64,000 nucleotides of DNA from Hyphomicrobiales bacterium (lineage in GTDB: Bacteria > Pseudomonadota > Alphaproteobacteria > Rhizobiales > Aestuariivirgaceae), in contig JANYHN010000070.1 in assembly GCA_025359045.1 (NCBI GenBank), forward strand, positions 1 to 64,000, written 5' to 3'. The translations under genes were made by a program, and so were the position numbers. Under the pieces are notes generated by a model that worked only from the letters and a program-made list of their open reading frames with translations, did not search any database and had not been told where the DNA came from. Positions within the stretch are counted from its first letter, which is position 1; every line of letters begins with the position of its first letter. Shown here in pieces: positions 17,389 to 26,529 of the stretch.

Positions 17389-18666
17389 TCAAATCAGTGG
17401 CAAAGCGAGTTTATAGACTACTCCCAAGGCTGCTGCCAAGGCGAGCGTTTTTGGAATACCCGCATGAAAGCGCAGCAGGGCAAGGCCAGAAATGAGTGCG
17501 AGTATAAAGGCCGCAAAATCGAAGGCTTGGAAATTCGGTAGCCAGATTGGTATTGGCCCTGTTGCGCGCGCAACTGTGCCAAAGAGTACATGGAGGCCAA
17601 ACCAAATCGCAAGGTTAAGGATTACGCCGGCAACAGCTGCGGTTATGCTGGACAGGGCAGAGGAGAGCCGCGGCATGGTTTGCAGATGTTGCACATAAGG
17701 TGCGGCTGCAAAGATCCACAAGAAGCAAGGCACGAAGGTCATCCACAAATAGATCAAGCTGGCGAATAATCCGGCCCAGAGGCTGTTTAAAGATTTTGCA
17801 GCAGCGAGGAAAGCGACGAACTGGCCGACGAGGATTAAGGGGCCGGGCGTGGTTTCGGCGAGGCCGAGGCCGTCGATCATTTCAGGCGCCGTGAGCCAGT
17901 GATATTGTTCGACTACTGTTTGCCCCATGTAAGACAAAACTGCGTAAGCGCCGCCGAAGGTGACGATGGATAATTTGGAAAAGAACAGGGCGAGGCCAGT
18001 ATAGACGTGGGCGGGGCCGTAAACCCAATTGATCAGCGCTAATGGCACGAGCCAAAGGGCCAGCCATATGGCTGTGGTTTTGATTAGGTCTGAAAACGGT
18101 GGCAGGGATTTGGGTTTTTCGGTGGTGTCCGGTTTTTGGTTTGCGTTGAAGAAGCCGATCAATGCCGCAACAGCAATGACCAGGGGGAAGGGCAGCGCAA
18201 AGCAAAATAGGGCGATAAAAGACGCTGCGGCAATGGCCCAGTCGATTGGCTTTTTTAAAGCCCGTTTGGCGACGCGGAGCAGCGCTTCAAGAACGATCAC
18301 AAGCACGGCGGCTTTAACGCCCCAGAACAGACCTTCGATGAGTGTCAGCTTTCCTAAAAGAATATACAGAACTGAAAGAGCGAATATGACCGCGGCACCG
18401 GGCAATACAAATAAAAGGCCCGCAATCAGCCCGCCGCGTAAGCCATGAAGTTTCCAGCCGATGTAAGTGGCCAGTTGCATGGCTTCGGGGCCAGGCAACA
18501 ACATGCAGAAATTTAAGGCATGAAGAAATTCTTTTTCCTCTATCCACTTTTTGCCATCAACCACTTCACGGTGAATGAGTGCGATCTGCCCTGCTGGGCC
18601 ACCGAAAGACAGGAGACCGATGCGGGTAAAGACCTTGGTGGCTTCAGCTTGAGAGGGTCTCGTCAT
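17389..18666 (-). CDS. chrA: Chromate efflux transporter ChrA
   Basis: About 425 residues with two homologous halves of the CHR family. The first half begins FTRIGLLSFGGPAGQIALIHREVV and has LLPGPEAMQLATYIGW. The second has FSKLSIVTFGGAYAVLSYMGQ and LAETTPGPLILVGQFVAFL. ChrA expels chromate from the cytoplasm. The start MTRPSQ at 18666 is chosen: it overlaps the end of chrB by 4 bp (ATGA), so the two are translationally coupled. Confidence 0.94.
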   Translation of the reverse strand: MTRPSQAEATKVFTRIGLLSFGGPAGQIALIHREVVDGKKWIEEKEFLHALNFCMLLPGPEAMQLATYIGWKLHGLRGGLIAGLLFVLPGAAVIFALSVLYILLGKLTLIEGLFWGVKAAVLVIVLEALLRVAKRALKKPIDWAIAAASFIALFCFALPFPLVIAVAALIGFFNANQKPDTTEKPKSLPPFSDLIKTTAIWLALWLVPLALINWVYGPAHVYTGLALFFSKLSIVTFGGAYAVLSYMGQTVVEQYHWLTAPEMIDGLGLAETTPGPLILVGQFVAFLAAAKSLNSLWAGLFASLIYLWMTFVPCFLWIFAAAPYVQHLQTMPRLSSALSSITAAVAGVILNLAIWFGLHVLFGTVARATGPIPIWLPNFQAFDFAAFILALISGLALLRFHAGIPKTLALAAALGVVYKLALPLI

Positions 18667-19457
18667 GTGTTTGCAACCCAATTATGTGTTTCATTAGTGG
18701 CGTCGCGACACCAGCGATATAAGGCGTCATAGATTGCCATGCCTGCTTCAAGTTGTTCAAGGTCATCGGCGTATTGGCGCGAAAGACCTAGCGATATTGC
18801 CAATAGGCCTGCTGCTTCTTTTGATGTTTCGAGGTTGCCAGTATCAGCAGCACGGATTATTTCGGCCATTTTAGCGAGGGCTGGTTGGCTTAAGCAAAAT
18901 TCGTTGATCATCGTATCAAAAGTGCAGCTATCGCCACGGTGCGTCCAAAAGCCTGTCGGCATGTCAAAGGCCGTTGCTCCAAATCGGTCAGCAACGGCGT
19001 CAACTTGATCAGGCTGGACAAACATGAACTGGGCCGCCTCATTTACAAAGCGGCGGATCAGCCACGGGCAAGCGATGCGGTCAATCTTTGGGCGGTGTCT
19101 GGTGACCCACAAAGCGCTTTTGCCAACATGAATGGCGGGCAGTAGAATCTGTCCATCTTCTTTCCACGCTTCAAAACCGCCTTCAAGCGAAACTGCATCG
19201 TGGCCGAAGCTTCGCAACAAGGCGGCTGTGCCATGGCTGAGTTTTGCTCCGTGATGGCAAACGATGACAATGGGTCGCTTGGTTATTTTAGACTGCCATT
19301 CGTTGGTGAGGCGATCATCGCGCCGGGCTGATGTGGGCAGATAATTTGGATCGGCATTGAAGTCCTCATCAACGCGCACATCAATGATGATGGGAACTGA
19401 CGGTGTGCCGATGAGCTTTGATAGTCTGTGAATTGAAATCACGTTGGGGCCAGCCAT
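18663..19457 (-). CDS. chrB: Rhodanese-ChrB fusion, chromate resistance/regulator
   Basis: 264 residues. Residues 1-105 are a rhodanese-like domain with an active-site loop CHHGAKLSHGTAAL (Cys at about 67). The rest is the ChrB domain: ALWVTRHRPKIDRIACPWLIRRFVN and WTHRGDSCTFDTMINEF. ChrB proteins act in chromate sensing or resistance and can regulate chrA. The ATG at 19457 is preferred because GGAG lies upstream; the open frame extends 26 codons further. A 22-bp near-palindrome lies about 75 bp upstream. Confidence 0.9.
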   Translation of the reverse strand: MAGPNVISIHRLSKLIGTPSVPIIIDVRVDEDFNADPNYLPTSARRDDRLTNEWQSKITKRPIVIVCHHGAKLSHGTAALLRSFGHDAVSLEGGFEAWKEDGQILLPAIHVGKSALWVTRHRPKIDRIACPWLIRRFVNEAAQFMFVQPDQVDAVADRFGATAFDMPTGFWTHRGDSCTFDTMINEFCLSQPALAKMAEIIRAADTGNLETSKEAAGLLAISLGLSRQYADDLEQLEAGMAIYDALYRWCRDATNETHNWVANT

Positions 19458-19528
19458 GATATTCTCCGATTCAAAATTTGAGGAACGGATCATTTGGCTG
19501 GCGCCTTGAGAGGTGATCACTGACCCCT

Positions 19529-19550
19529 GCCTCAAGTCATAACTGGAGGC
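19529..19550. promoter_or_regulatory. 22-bp near-palindrome upstream of chrB
   Basis: The half sites CCTCAAGTC and AACTGGAGG flank a short centre, with GCCTC/GAGGC at the ends. Nine of eleven base pairs are symmetric. The halves resemble those of SoxR-type MerR-family sites (CCTCAAGTT/AACTTGAGG) but with two more bases in the middle. On the minus strand a TTGACT box overlaps its upstream side, giving a possible promoter for chrBA. The regulator is not known. Confidence 0.45.
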
Positions 19551-19559
19551 TACGTAAAG

Positions 19560-20483
19560 TCAAGTTGGTCTTTGCCTAGCAATATGTCCTATCACTTCGC
19601 CTGCAATTCTTGCAGCAGTGAAGGCCGCCGTTCCATTTAAGTCGCGCTTGGGTACAAATTCGACCATGGCAAAGCCGGCGATTTTGGCCTTGGCGGCCAC
19701 ACCTGCGATAAGATCAGTGACTTGCACGTAGCTCAAGCCGCCGGGAGAGGGGTAAGCGACAGCTGGCATGGCAGAGGAATCCAGCGCATCGAGATCAAGA
19801 GAAATCAGGCAAGACGATTCTGGTTCAATGTGTTCGAGAATTTGATTTATGCCTGCGTGGTGAATCTGGCGACTGGTGATGATGTGGGCTCCCCAATCAT
19901 GGGCAATATTAACCTCGGCTTTCCTCGCGCTGCCTATACCTCGAGCGCCAGCTTGCACAATCCGCCAAACATGGGGCTGTTCAGAGGCACGGCGCATTGT
20001 TGAGGAAAAACCATAGCGTTCGCCATAACGTTCTTCGCGCCAATCAATGTGTGCATCAATCTGTAAAATGGTGAGTGGTGGGCCGCCAGAGAAGCCTGCA
20101 ATAAATGGGATTGGAACTGAGTCATCACCGCCAAACATGATGGGTACGGCGCCTTCTTTCAAAATGGCGCGCGTTGTGTTTTCAATTAATCTGCGGTTGC
20201 CACGACCATCAACTGGCTTGGTTGCAAGGTTTCCCAGGTCAACGGCTTTGAAATCAGGGTTTGGCAACATTGGCCCATCCAAGTCGAAATCCCAATGATC
20301 GAGCCAAAGGGCATCATCTTTGAGGGCCAACCTGAAATGATCTGCCGCCTTTGTATGTATACGGTTATCTATACCCTTATACGGTGTGCCGTGGCTTGCT
20401 CCAAAAACAACGGCATTTGCGCCTTTTGGATTACGTGCGGATTTCGTGCCCATAAAGGCGGGGATTTTTGGTCTTGTTGCCAT
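19560..20483 (-). CDS. Arginase/agmatinase-family ureohydrolase with altered metal motif
   Basis: 307 residues of the binuclear manganese ureohydrolase family. The DAHID motif (residues about 143-147) and the SLDLDALDSS motif (about 235) are present. In the first motif, normally GGDHS, the metal-binding histidine is aspartate: GGDDS at 118-122. The last motif also lacks the usual D-P. Activity on agmatine, guanidines or another amidine is possible, but neither substrate nor metal use is assured. ATG at 20483 chosen (AAGG 4 nt upstream). Confidence 0.85.
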   Translation of the reverse strand: MATRPKIPAFMGTKSARNPKGANAVVFGASHGTPYKGIDNRIHTKAADHFRLALKDDALWLDHWDFDLDGPMLPNPDFKAVDLGNLATKPVDGRGNRRLIENTTRAILKEGAVPIMFGGDDSVPIPFIAGFSGGPPLTILQIDAHIDWREERYGERYGFSSTMRRASEQPHVWRIVQAGARGIGSARKAEVNIAHDWGAHIITSRQIHHAGINQILEHIEPESSCLISLDLDALDSSAMPAVAYPSPGGLSYVQVTDLIAGVAAKAKIAGFAMVEFVPKRDLNGTAAFTAARIAGEVIGHIARQRPT

Positions 20484-20507
20484 GACCCTTTTTAGCCCCA
20501 ATTTGTG

Positions 20508-22400
20508 TTAAGCCGCAACCGAGGATGATGCCTTGGTTCCGGGCCTTGGCCACCTGACCCGGGCATGGGGAAGTATAAAACGGGCTTCGGTTCCAATACC
20601 AATTTCGCCATTTAAGGTGACCTCACCGCCGTGAAGTCTGGCAATTTTACGGGCGATGGCCAGGCCCAATCCCATGCCGCCGTATTTGCGGGTTGCCCCT
20701 TCTTCTGCCTGGGCAAAAGGTTCAAAGATGCGTTCTGCATCTTCCGCCTTGAGGCCAATGCCCGCATCACGAATTGAAATGATGAGTTGCTGGCTTGCGC
20801 CCTTGGTCATGTCGATGTTGACCACGCCGTCTGCAGGCGAGAATTTTATCGCGTTGGTTACGAGATTGAGGATCACCTGCTTTAGCCGCGTGAGATCACC
20901 CGTTATCAAAACATCATCAACCACGTGAGCAATCAGTGTGATCTTGTTGCGGCTTGCTTGATCACGACAAATGCGGACAACAGTTTCAACCAGTTCGGCG
21001 GCGTCAATTTGCTGATCATCCAATTGCATTGTTCCGCGCTCAATGCGCGTGGCATCGAGAACATCGTTGATCAGACCTTGAAGATGGCGGGCGCTTTCTT
21101 GAATTGTAGACAGATATTCGCGCCTGATTGCTGAAGGTAAATTTTCGCCTTGGTCAGAGTTCATGATTTCACTAAACCCGACAATAGCATTTATGGGGGT
21201 GCGCAATTCGTGGCTGATGACCGCCAGAAATTGAGATTTACTAGCGTTTGCTTGTTCAGCCTCTTCTTTGGCCTTTTGGATTTGGACATCGTGTTTGAAT
21301 TGTTCGGTGATGTCGCGGCCGACACCACGGTAACCTGTAAAGTGGCCTTGGTCGGTGGTTAAAGGGTGGGCTGAAATCTGCCAATGTTGCGTGATACCGT
21401 CGGTTTTGGTTTCACAGATTTTATCCGGAATGATTTCTCTATTGTCCATCAAATCATTCAAAGTTTCTGTCGCTGGGCTTCCAAATAATTCCGCGAACCT
21501 CTGTCCCAAAACTTCTTTGATTGTTCTGTTAAATATGGTGGCTAACCGTGGGGAAAAATAAATAAGTTGGCCTTCGCGATCTGTTTCCCAAATCCAATCG
21601 CTGGAGCCGCTTTCGAAATCATTCAGCAAGAGCTTGATGACTTCCCCATGGTGTTTCAGCTGATCATCAGTTTGCAGTTGACGCAGAAATGTATAGTGTT
21701 GGGTAACGATGGCACCCACAACTGCGATCATGAAAAACAAACCGACAATAATCGCCAATGATTCTCTCACGTGAAGCGTTTGAACAGCACCATAAGCCAT
21801 CGAAATTGTCATCAGAATAGAAAATAAAATCGCCGAAGCTGGTAAGCGCACAAGGCTGATGACGCCCATCGCCATAATTGCGAAACTTATCCAAAACATA
21901 CCAAGCGACTGATCAAAGTTTGCATATTGAGAAAACGCCAAAATTGGGGTTGTCCAAGCGAAAGCCAGAATGACGCCCATCAACGGCGAGGCCTTCAAGA
22001 TCGCTTCAGCATTCTCACCAACAAAACCTGTTTTGCGCCCAAGGTGGATGGCCCAGATAAACACGCCTGCCGTTAAAAGGACAACGGCTTGCCAAAGGCC
22101 AAAAAGCAACTGCGGCACTTGGCCTAAGACCATTACATTCACTGATACAGCCGCGCTTAAATGAAAGAACAAAAAAAATGGAATGGTGCGCGTCAGTTCA
22201 CTTAGTTGTCGGCTGGCAGAACTGGCATTTGGGAGAAGAGCGTAAGACGCAATAATACGCGACAGTCGTGTTGTTTGCCCTGCAGTTTCAGCTTCTGGTT
22301 TGGTTTGCATTCTGCTTTGTTGCCGCCGAATCAAATGATTGGGAGATTTTGAGGGACTCCGAGTCTGACGTCCACTATAAAGCGCCGCGCGTATAAACAT
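20508..22400 (-). CDS. Membrane PAS-domain sensor histidine kinase
   Basis: Up to 630 residues. About six membrane helices (residues 73-236) precede a PAS domain (about 262-370), a HisKA domain with phospho-acceptor H397 in VISHELRTPINAIVGFSE, and a HATPase_c domain with N-box NLVTNAIKFS (512-521), DAGIGL, FEPFAQ and GGMGLGLAI. The HisKA sequence is close in style to the alphaproteobacterial DivJ/PleC/PdhS group, so a DivK-like receiver could be the target. No response regulator is adjacent. Start uncertain: 22400 or 22310. Divergent from hemH. Confidence 0.92.
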   Translation of the reverse strand: MFIRAALYSGRQTRSPSKSPNHLIRRQQSRMQTKPEAETAGQTTRLSRIIASYALLPNASSASRQLSELTRTIPFFLFFHLSAAVSVNVMVLGQVPQLLFGLWQAVVLLTAGVFIWAIHLGRKTGFVGENAEAILKASPLMGVILAFAWTTPILAFSQYANFDQSLGMFWISFAIMAMGVISLVRLPASAILFSILMTISMAYGAVQTLHVRESLAIIVGLFFMIAVVGAIVTQHYTFLRQLQTDDQLKHHGEVIKLLLNDFESGSSDWIWETDREGQLIYFSPRLATIFNRTIKEVLGQRFAELFGSPATETLNDLMDNREIIPDKICETKTDGITQHWQISAHPLTTDQGHFTGYRGVGRDITEQFKHDVQIQKAKEEAEQANASKSQFLAVISHELRTPINAIVGFSEIMNSDQGENLPSAIRREYLSTIQESARHLQGLINDVLDATRIERGTMQLDDQQIDAAELVETVVRICRDQASRNKITLIAHVVDDVLITGDLTRLKQVILNLVTNAIKFSPADGVVNIDMTKGASQQLIISIRDAGIGLKAEDAERIFEPFAQAEEGATRKYGGMGLGLAIARKIARLHGGEVTLNGEIGIGTEARFILPHARVRWPRPGTKASSSVAA

Positions 22401-22420
22401 AAAAACAAGGATCTTGATTA

Positions 22421-23440
22421 ATGAATCTGCCGCCTAACCACCCGCCCATTCTGCCGCGCAAGACGGGGTTGTTGATTATGAATTTAGGAACGCCCGAGGC
22501 AACAGATTATTGGTCGATGCGGCGCTATTTGAAAGAGTTCTTGTCGGACAGACGCGTGATTGAACTGCCGCGATTTCTGTGGTGGCCAATCTTGAATTTG
22601 ATCATTCTCTCATTCAGGCCAACGAAGAGTGGCAATGCCTATGTTCAAATTTGGAATAAAGAGCGCAATGAATCTCCGCTGAAAACATATACGCGTGCGC
22701 AGGCCGAAAAAATTTCGGCAGCACTTTCCGGTGGTGGCAAGTTGGTGGTGGATTGGGCAATGAGGTATGGCCAGCCGCCCGTGAAAGCACGGCTTGAATC
22801 GCTAAAAGCTGCAGGCTGCGATAAAATTGTTTTGTTTCCGCTCTATCCTCAATATTCGGCCGCAACGACTGCGACTGCCTTGGATAAAGCGTACGAAGCC
22901 TTACAGGGGATGCGGTGGCAGCCATCTATTCGCACAGTGCCACCCTATTTTGATCATCCGGCATATATAGATGCCATTGCGGCAAGTCTGAAAAAATACA
23001 TGGATGGCCTGAGTTGGAAGCCCGACCGCATTTTGCTCGCGTTTCACGGCTTACCTCGCGAGTATCTTGACAAAGGCGACCCCTATCATTGCCATTGTCA
23101 AAAAACGGCACGATTGGTTCGTGAGAAATTGGGAATGTCTGCTGATTTTGCACAGATTGTTTTTCAATCGCGGTTTGGCAAGGCCGAATGGTTAAAGCCC
23201 TATGCCCAAGACACGGTTGAAGGACTTCCTGCGCAGGGAGTTAAAAACCTGCTGATGATCTCGCCTGGCTTCTCGTCGGATTGTGTTGAAACTTTGGAAG
23301 AGTTGGCCATTGGCCTTGAAGAAACCTTTCACGAGAATGGTGGCGAGAATTTCGCTGTGGTGCCGTGTCTTAACGATAGCGCTGAATCGATTGCCATGCT
23401 GACGCGGCTAGCGCGGGACGAGCTTTCAGGATGGATGTAA
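22421..23440 (+). CDS. hemH: Ferrochelatase
   Basis: 339 residues. Inserts Fe2+ into protoporphyrin IX, the last step of heme synthesis. The start KTGLLIMNLGTPEATDYWSMRRYLKEFLSD is standard, the catalytic histidine is in LLAFHGLPREYLDKGDPY, and the conserved acidic loop is in GFSSDCVETLEELAI. AAGGA lies upstream of the ATG. Divergently transcribed from the histidine kinase. Confidence 0.97.
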   Translation: MNLPPNHPPILPRKTGLLIMNLGTPEATDYWSMRRYLKEFLSDRRVIELPRFLWWPILNLIILSFRPTKSGNAYVQIWNKERNESPLKTYTRAQAEKISAALSGGGKLVVDWAMRYGQPPVKARLESLKAAGCDKIVLFPLYPQYSAATTATALDKAYEALQGMRWQPSIRTVPPYFDHPAYIDAIAASLKKYMDGLSWKPDRILLAFHGLPREYLDKGDPYHCHCQKTARLVREKLGMSADFAQIVFQSRFGKAEWLKPYAQDTVEGLPAQGVKNLLMISPGFSSDCVETLEELAIGLEETFHENGGENFAVVPCLNDSAESIAMLTRLARDELSGWM

Positions 23441-23529
23441 TTAATTCCTATATTTCTTGTTTTTCTGGAAAGATGACCTATATGTAATGCGGCTGGCCGA
23501 ATCATTGGCTTGGCAATGGGAGAGCTTAA

Positions 23530-24510
23530 ATGTTTGATGGCGCTGGCATTTTTGTATTGGTTTTCTTGGCGGTTGTGGTGTTTTTTCTGCTTCGGGCAAT
23601 CCGCATGGTTCCCCAAGGGTATAACTATACAGTTGAGCGGTTTGGCAAATATACCCGCACGTTGCACCCGGGTCTCGCTCTGATTACGCCTTTTATTGAT
23701 CGTGTCGGCCATAAGTTGAATATGATGGAGCGCGTTTTGCAGGTGCCTTCGCAAGAGGTGATTACGCGCGATAACGCCATGGTGACTGTTGATGGCGTGG
23801 CGTTCTATCAAGTGCTTGACGCAGCCAAGGCTTCTTATGAAGTCAGCGAACTCGAAAATGCTATCCTCAACATGGTGATGACGCAGATCCGCACCGTGAT
23901 GGGCTCAATGGAGCTTGATCATCTTTTGTCGCAACGTGACGAGATTAATCATAAGCTTCTAGGTGTGGTTGATCAGGCCACGCAAGGCTGGGGCGTGAAG
24001 ATGACGCGTATCGAAATTAAAGACATTAATCCGCCGCGTGACTTGGTTGAATCGATGGGTCGTCAGATGAAGGCCGAGCGTGATAAACGTGCAGCCATAT
24101 TGGAAGCTGAGGGTATGCGCAGTGCGGCGATCTTGAAGGCTGAAGGTGAAAAGCAATCGGTTGTTTTACATGCAGAGGGTTTGAAGGAAGCCAAATTCCG
24201 TGAGGCCGAAGCGCGCGAACGCTCTGCTGAAGCTGAGGCCAAAGCCACCATGATGGTGAGTGAGGCAATTTCCAAGGGCAATGTGCAAGCAATCAATTAT
24301 TTCGTGGCTAATAATTATATCAAGGCGATTGAGGCTTTGGCGCAATCGCCAAACCAGAAAATTTTGATGATGCCCCTTGATGCGTCTTCGATGCTGGGCT
24401 CGATTGGCGGTATTGCTGAGATCGCTAGGGAAGCGTTTGGCAACGGATCATCCGGCCAGGCCGCGCAGACCGCGTCTAAGCGCGTGGTTCCGCCGGTGAC
24501 GCGCGGTTAA
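23530..24510 (+). CDS. SPFH/Band 7 (stomatin/QmcA-like) protein
   Basis: 326 residues. An N-terminal membrane helix (5-24), the stomatin start [23 protein letters not shown], the SPFH domain to about 175, and a long alanine/glutamate-rich coiled coil (about 175-255: [21 protein letters not shown]). These proteins form membrane scaffolds and typically pair with an NfeD-family partner, as here. Confidence 0.95.
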   Translation: MFDGAGIFVLVFLAVVVFFLLRAIRMVPQGYNYTVERFGKYTRTLHPGLALITPFIDRVGHKLNMMERVLQVPSQEVITRDNAMVTVDGVAFYQVLDAAKASYEVSELENAILNMVMTQIRTVMGSMELDHLLSQRDEINHKLLGVVDQATQGWGVKMTRIEIKDINPPRDLVESMGRQMKAERDKRAAILEAEGMRSAAILKAEGEKQSVVLHAEGLKEAKFREAEARERSAEAEAKATMMVSEAISKGNVQAINYFVANNYIKAIEALAQSPNQKILMMPLDASSMLGSIGGIAEIAREAFGNGSSGQAAQTASKRVVPPVTRG

Positions 24511-24520
24511 GGAGGAAGAT

Positions 24521-24967
24521 ATGGACCAGTTCTTACCGTTCACGGGAGGTTATTTCTGGTGGATTGCTGCTGGCATTTTGCTTTTGGCTGAAATGGCGAT
24601 GCCTGGGTTTTTTATGTTGTGGCTAGCAATGGCTGCGGCACTGACAGCAATCCTGGATCTGATTTTCCATTTTAGTGGCGTACAGGAAGTTTTCTGTTTT
24701 GCGGTATTGGCGTTCCTCTGTGTTTTGGCGTCTTGGCGCTTTGTGATGAACTCACGCGATTCCAAAACGGATTCGCCACACTTAAATCAACGCCATCACG
24801 GTCTTGTGGGGCGCAGTTTTATTTTAGACCGCGCAATTATAAATGGCAGCGGCAAGATTAAAGTTGAAGATACGCTCTGGGATGTGGATGGGCCGGATAT
24901 GGCGGTGGGTGCTCGCATCAAGGTGACTGCGGTGCAGGGCATGCGGCTGAGGGTCGAAGCCGCTTAG
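24521..24967 (+). CDS. NfeD-family membrane protein
   Basis: 148 residues. Two or three membrane helices (about 10-75) then a C-terminal OB-fold (about 88-148: GLVGRSFILDRAIINGSGKIKVEDTLWDVDG). It starts 10 bp after the SPFH gene with a GGAGGA site, the standard QmcA-NfeD pair. Its stop overlaps the convergent emrB-like gene by 4 bp. Confidence 0.94.
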   Translation: MDQFLPFTGGYFWWIAAGILLLAEMAMPGFFMLWLAMAAALTAILDLIFHFSGVQEVFCFAVLAFLCVLASWRFVMNSRDSKTDSPHLNQRHHGLVGRSFILDRAIINGSGKIKVEDTLWDVDGPDMAVGARIKVTAVQGMRLRVEAA

Positions 24968-26529
24968 TGCCCGCCGCTAGCCGAAGCTGCGATTGGTTTT
25001 GGTTTTTTCAACAAAGGCGTTAGAAACACGATCCCAACGAACAGGAAAGTGAGCATCACAAATATATCAGCAATGGCCATATCGGTTGCTTGTTGGCGCA
25101 CTATGCCTGAGAGTTTTTTCAGTGCAGCGCTCGGCGCATCTGATCCAAGCGGCGATAAAGCAAAGGTCATGTTTTGCAGGGTTTGCACGGCTTTATCATG
25201 ACCCCAGCCAACTGATTCATGCAAACGCGCAATGTGCAGGTCCAAACGTTGGTTCATGAGGGTGTTGATCAAAGCCAATCCCACTGCACCGCCTAAGTTT
25301 CGCGTCAGGTTAAAGAGGCCTGAACCGCCACGAAGTTCCATGGGTGTTAGTGTTCCAAGTGCAATGTTGGTGACTGTAACCATGCACATCATCAATGAAA
25401 CGCCCCGCAGGATTTGCGGCATGAGGAGTTCGTAGAAACCCCATTCGGTTGTGATGCCCGATGCGATATAGGTTCCTAATGCAAAGCCAATAAACCCGCC
25501 GCCTATCATGATACGCGGGTCTACCTTCACAGAAAGTCGGCCCGCAATAGGTGCTGTGAGGAACATTGCGACCCCTGAAACAAACATCGTTTCACCAATT
25601 TTCAAAGCTGAATACTGATGTACGCGCGCGAGATAGACTGGATAGAGATAAGTTAGACCATAGAGACCAATGCCCATCGTGAAAGAGAAAATGCAGCCAG
25701 CGGTGAAGTTTCGATTTTTAAATGCCACGAAATCGACCAAAGGATTTGGCTTGGTAAACATACGCCAAAAAAACATTGTGCCAGAAATTGCGCAGATAAA
25801 AATCATGCGTGAAATAAGTGTGCTTTGAAACCAATCATCAGCGGCACCTTCTTCGAGTATATATTCCAAAGTGCCAAGAAAAATTGCAAGCATAGCAAGT
25901 CCGGTCCAATCGAAGCTCTTGATCAATTTTAGATCTGGTTTATCAAAATCAATCAGGAAATAAGCGCCAATTGTCACCGCAATGCCGGGGATGATGTTGA
26001 CGAGAAACAGCCAGTGCCATGAAAAAAGTTCGGTGAGATATCCGCCCACGGTTGGTCCAATCGTTGGTGCTAATGTTGCAATAAGACCGATCACGGGTGT
26101 TATGACCTGGCGTTTGTCGGGTGGGAAGATGGCGAATGTGGTTGCAAATACCGTGGGTATCATCGCACCGCCCACGAAGCCTTGGAGTGCGCGCCACACC
26201 ATCATTTCATTGATGGAACCTGAAATCGCACACATGAAACTCATCGCAGTAAAGCCAGCAGCCGACATGACGAAAAGATAGCGGGTTGAGAATATTCGGG
26301 TGAGCGTGCCTGAGAGTGGGATCATCACGACTTCGGCAATCAAGTATGATGTTTGCACCCAAGAAATTTCATCGGCGCTGGCCGAGATGCCCGCTTGAAT
26401 TTCTGAGAGGGATGATGAAACAATTTGAATATCCAAAATTGCCATGAACATGCCGAAGATCATGACGATGAAAGCGGCCACATGGCGTTTGTTCCATGGC
26501 GTTACGGCAATGGCTGGAGCGGTCGCCAC
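24964..26529 (-). CDS. DHA2-family multidrug efflux MFS transporter (EmrB-like)
   Basis: 521 residues, 14 predicted helices. Family marks are FMAILDIQIVSSSLSEIQAGI, the SYLIAEVVMIPLSGTLTRIFSTR motif A region and IGPTVGGYLTELFSWHWLFLVNIIPG (motif C of drug antiporters). It uses the proton gradient to expel drugs, working with the adjacent membrane-fusion protein across the envelope. The GTG start directly follows the upstream stop codon without a gap. Confidence 0.95.
   Translation of the reverse strand: MATAPAIAVTPWNKRHVAAFIVMIFGMFMAILDIQIVSSSLSEIQAGISASADEISWVQTSYLIAEVVMIPLSGTLTRIFSTRYLFVMSAAGFTAMSFMCAISGSINEMMVWRALQGFVGGAMIPTVFATTFAIFPPDKRQVITPVIGLIATLAPTIGPTVGGYLTELFSWHWLFLVNIIPGIAVTIGAYFLIDFDKPDLKLIKSFDWTGLAMLAIFLGTLEYILEEGAADDWFQSTLISRMIFICAISGTMFFWRMFTKPNPLVDFVAFKNRNFTAGCIFSFTMGIGLYGLTYLYPVYLARVHQYSALKIGETMFVSGVAMFLTAPIAGRLSVKVDPRIMIGGGFIGFALGTYIASGITTEWGFYELLMPQILRGVSLMMCMVTVTNIALGTLTPMELRGGSGLFNLTRNLGGAVGLALINTLMNQRLDLHIARLHESVGWGHDKAVQTLQNMTFALSPLGSDAPSAALKKLSGIVRQQATDMAIADIFVMLTFLFVGIVFLTPLLKKPKPIAASASGGH

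Noticed and set aside
19560-20483. Calling the gene agmatinase speB
   Set aside because: The first metal motif is changed and no polyamine genes are adjacent, so only the family is given.
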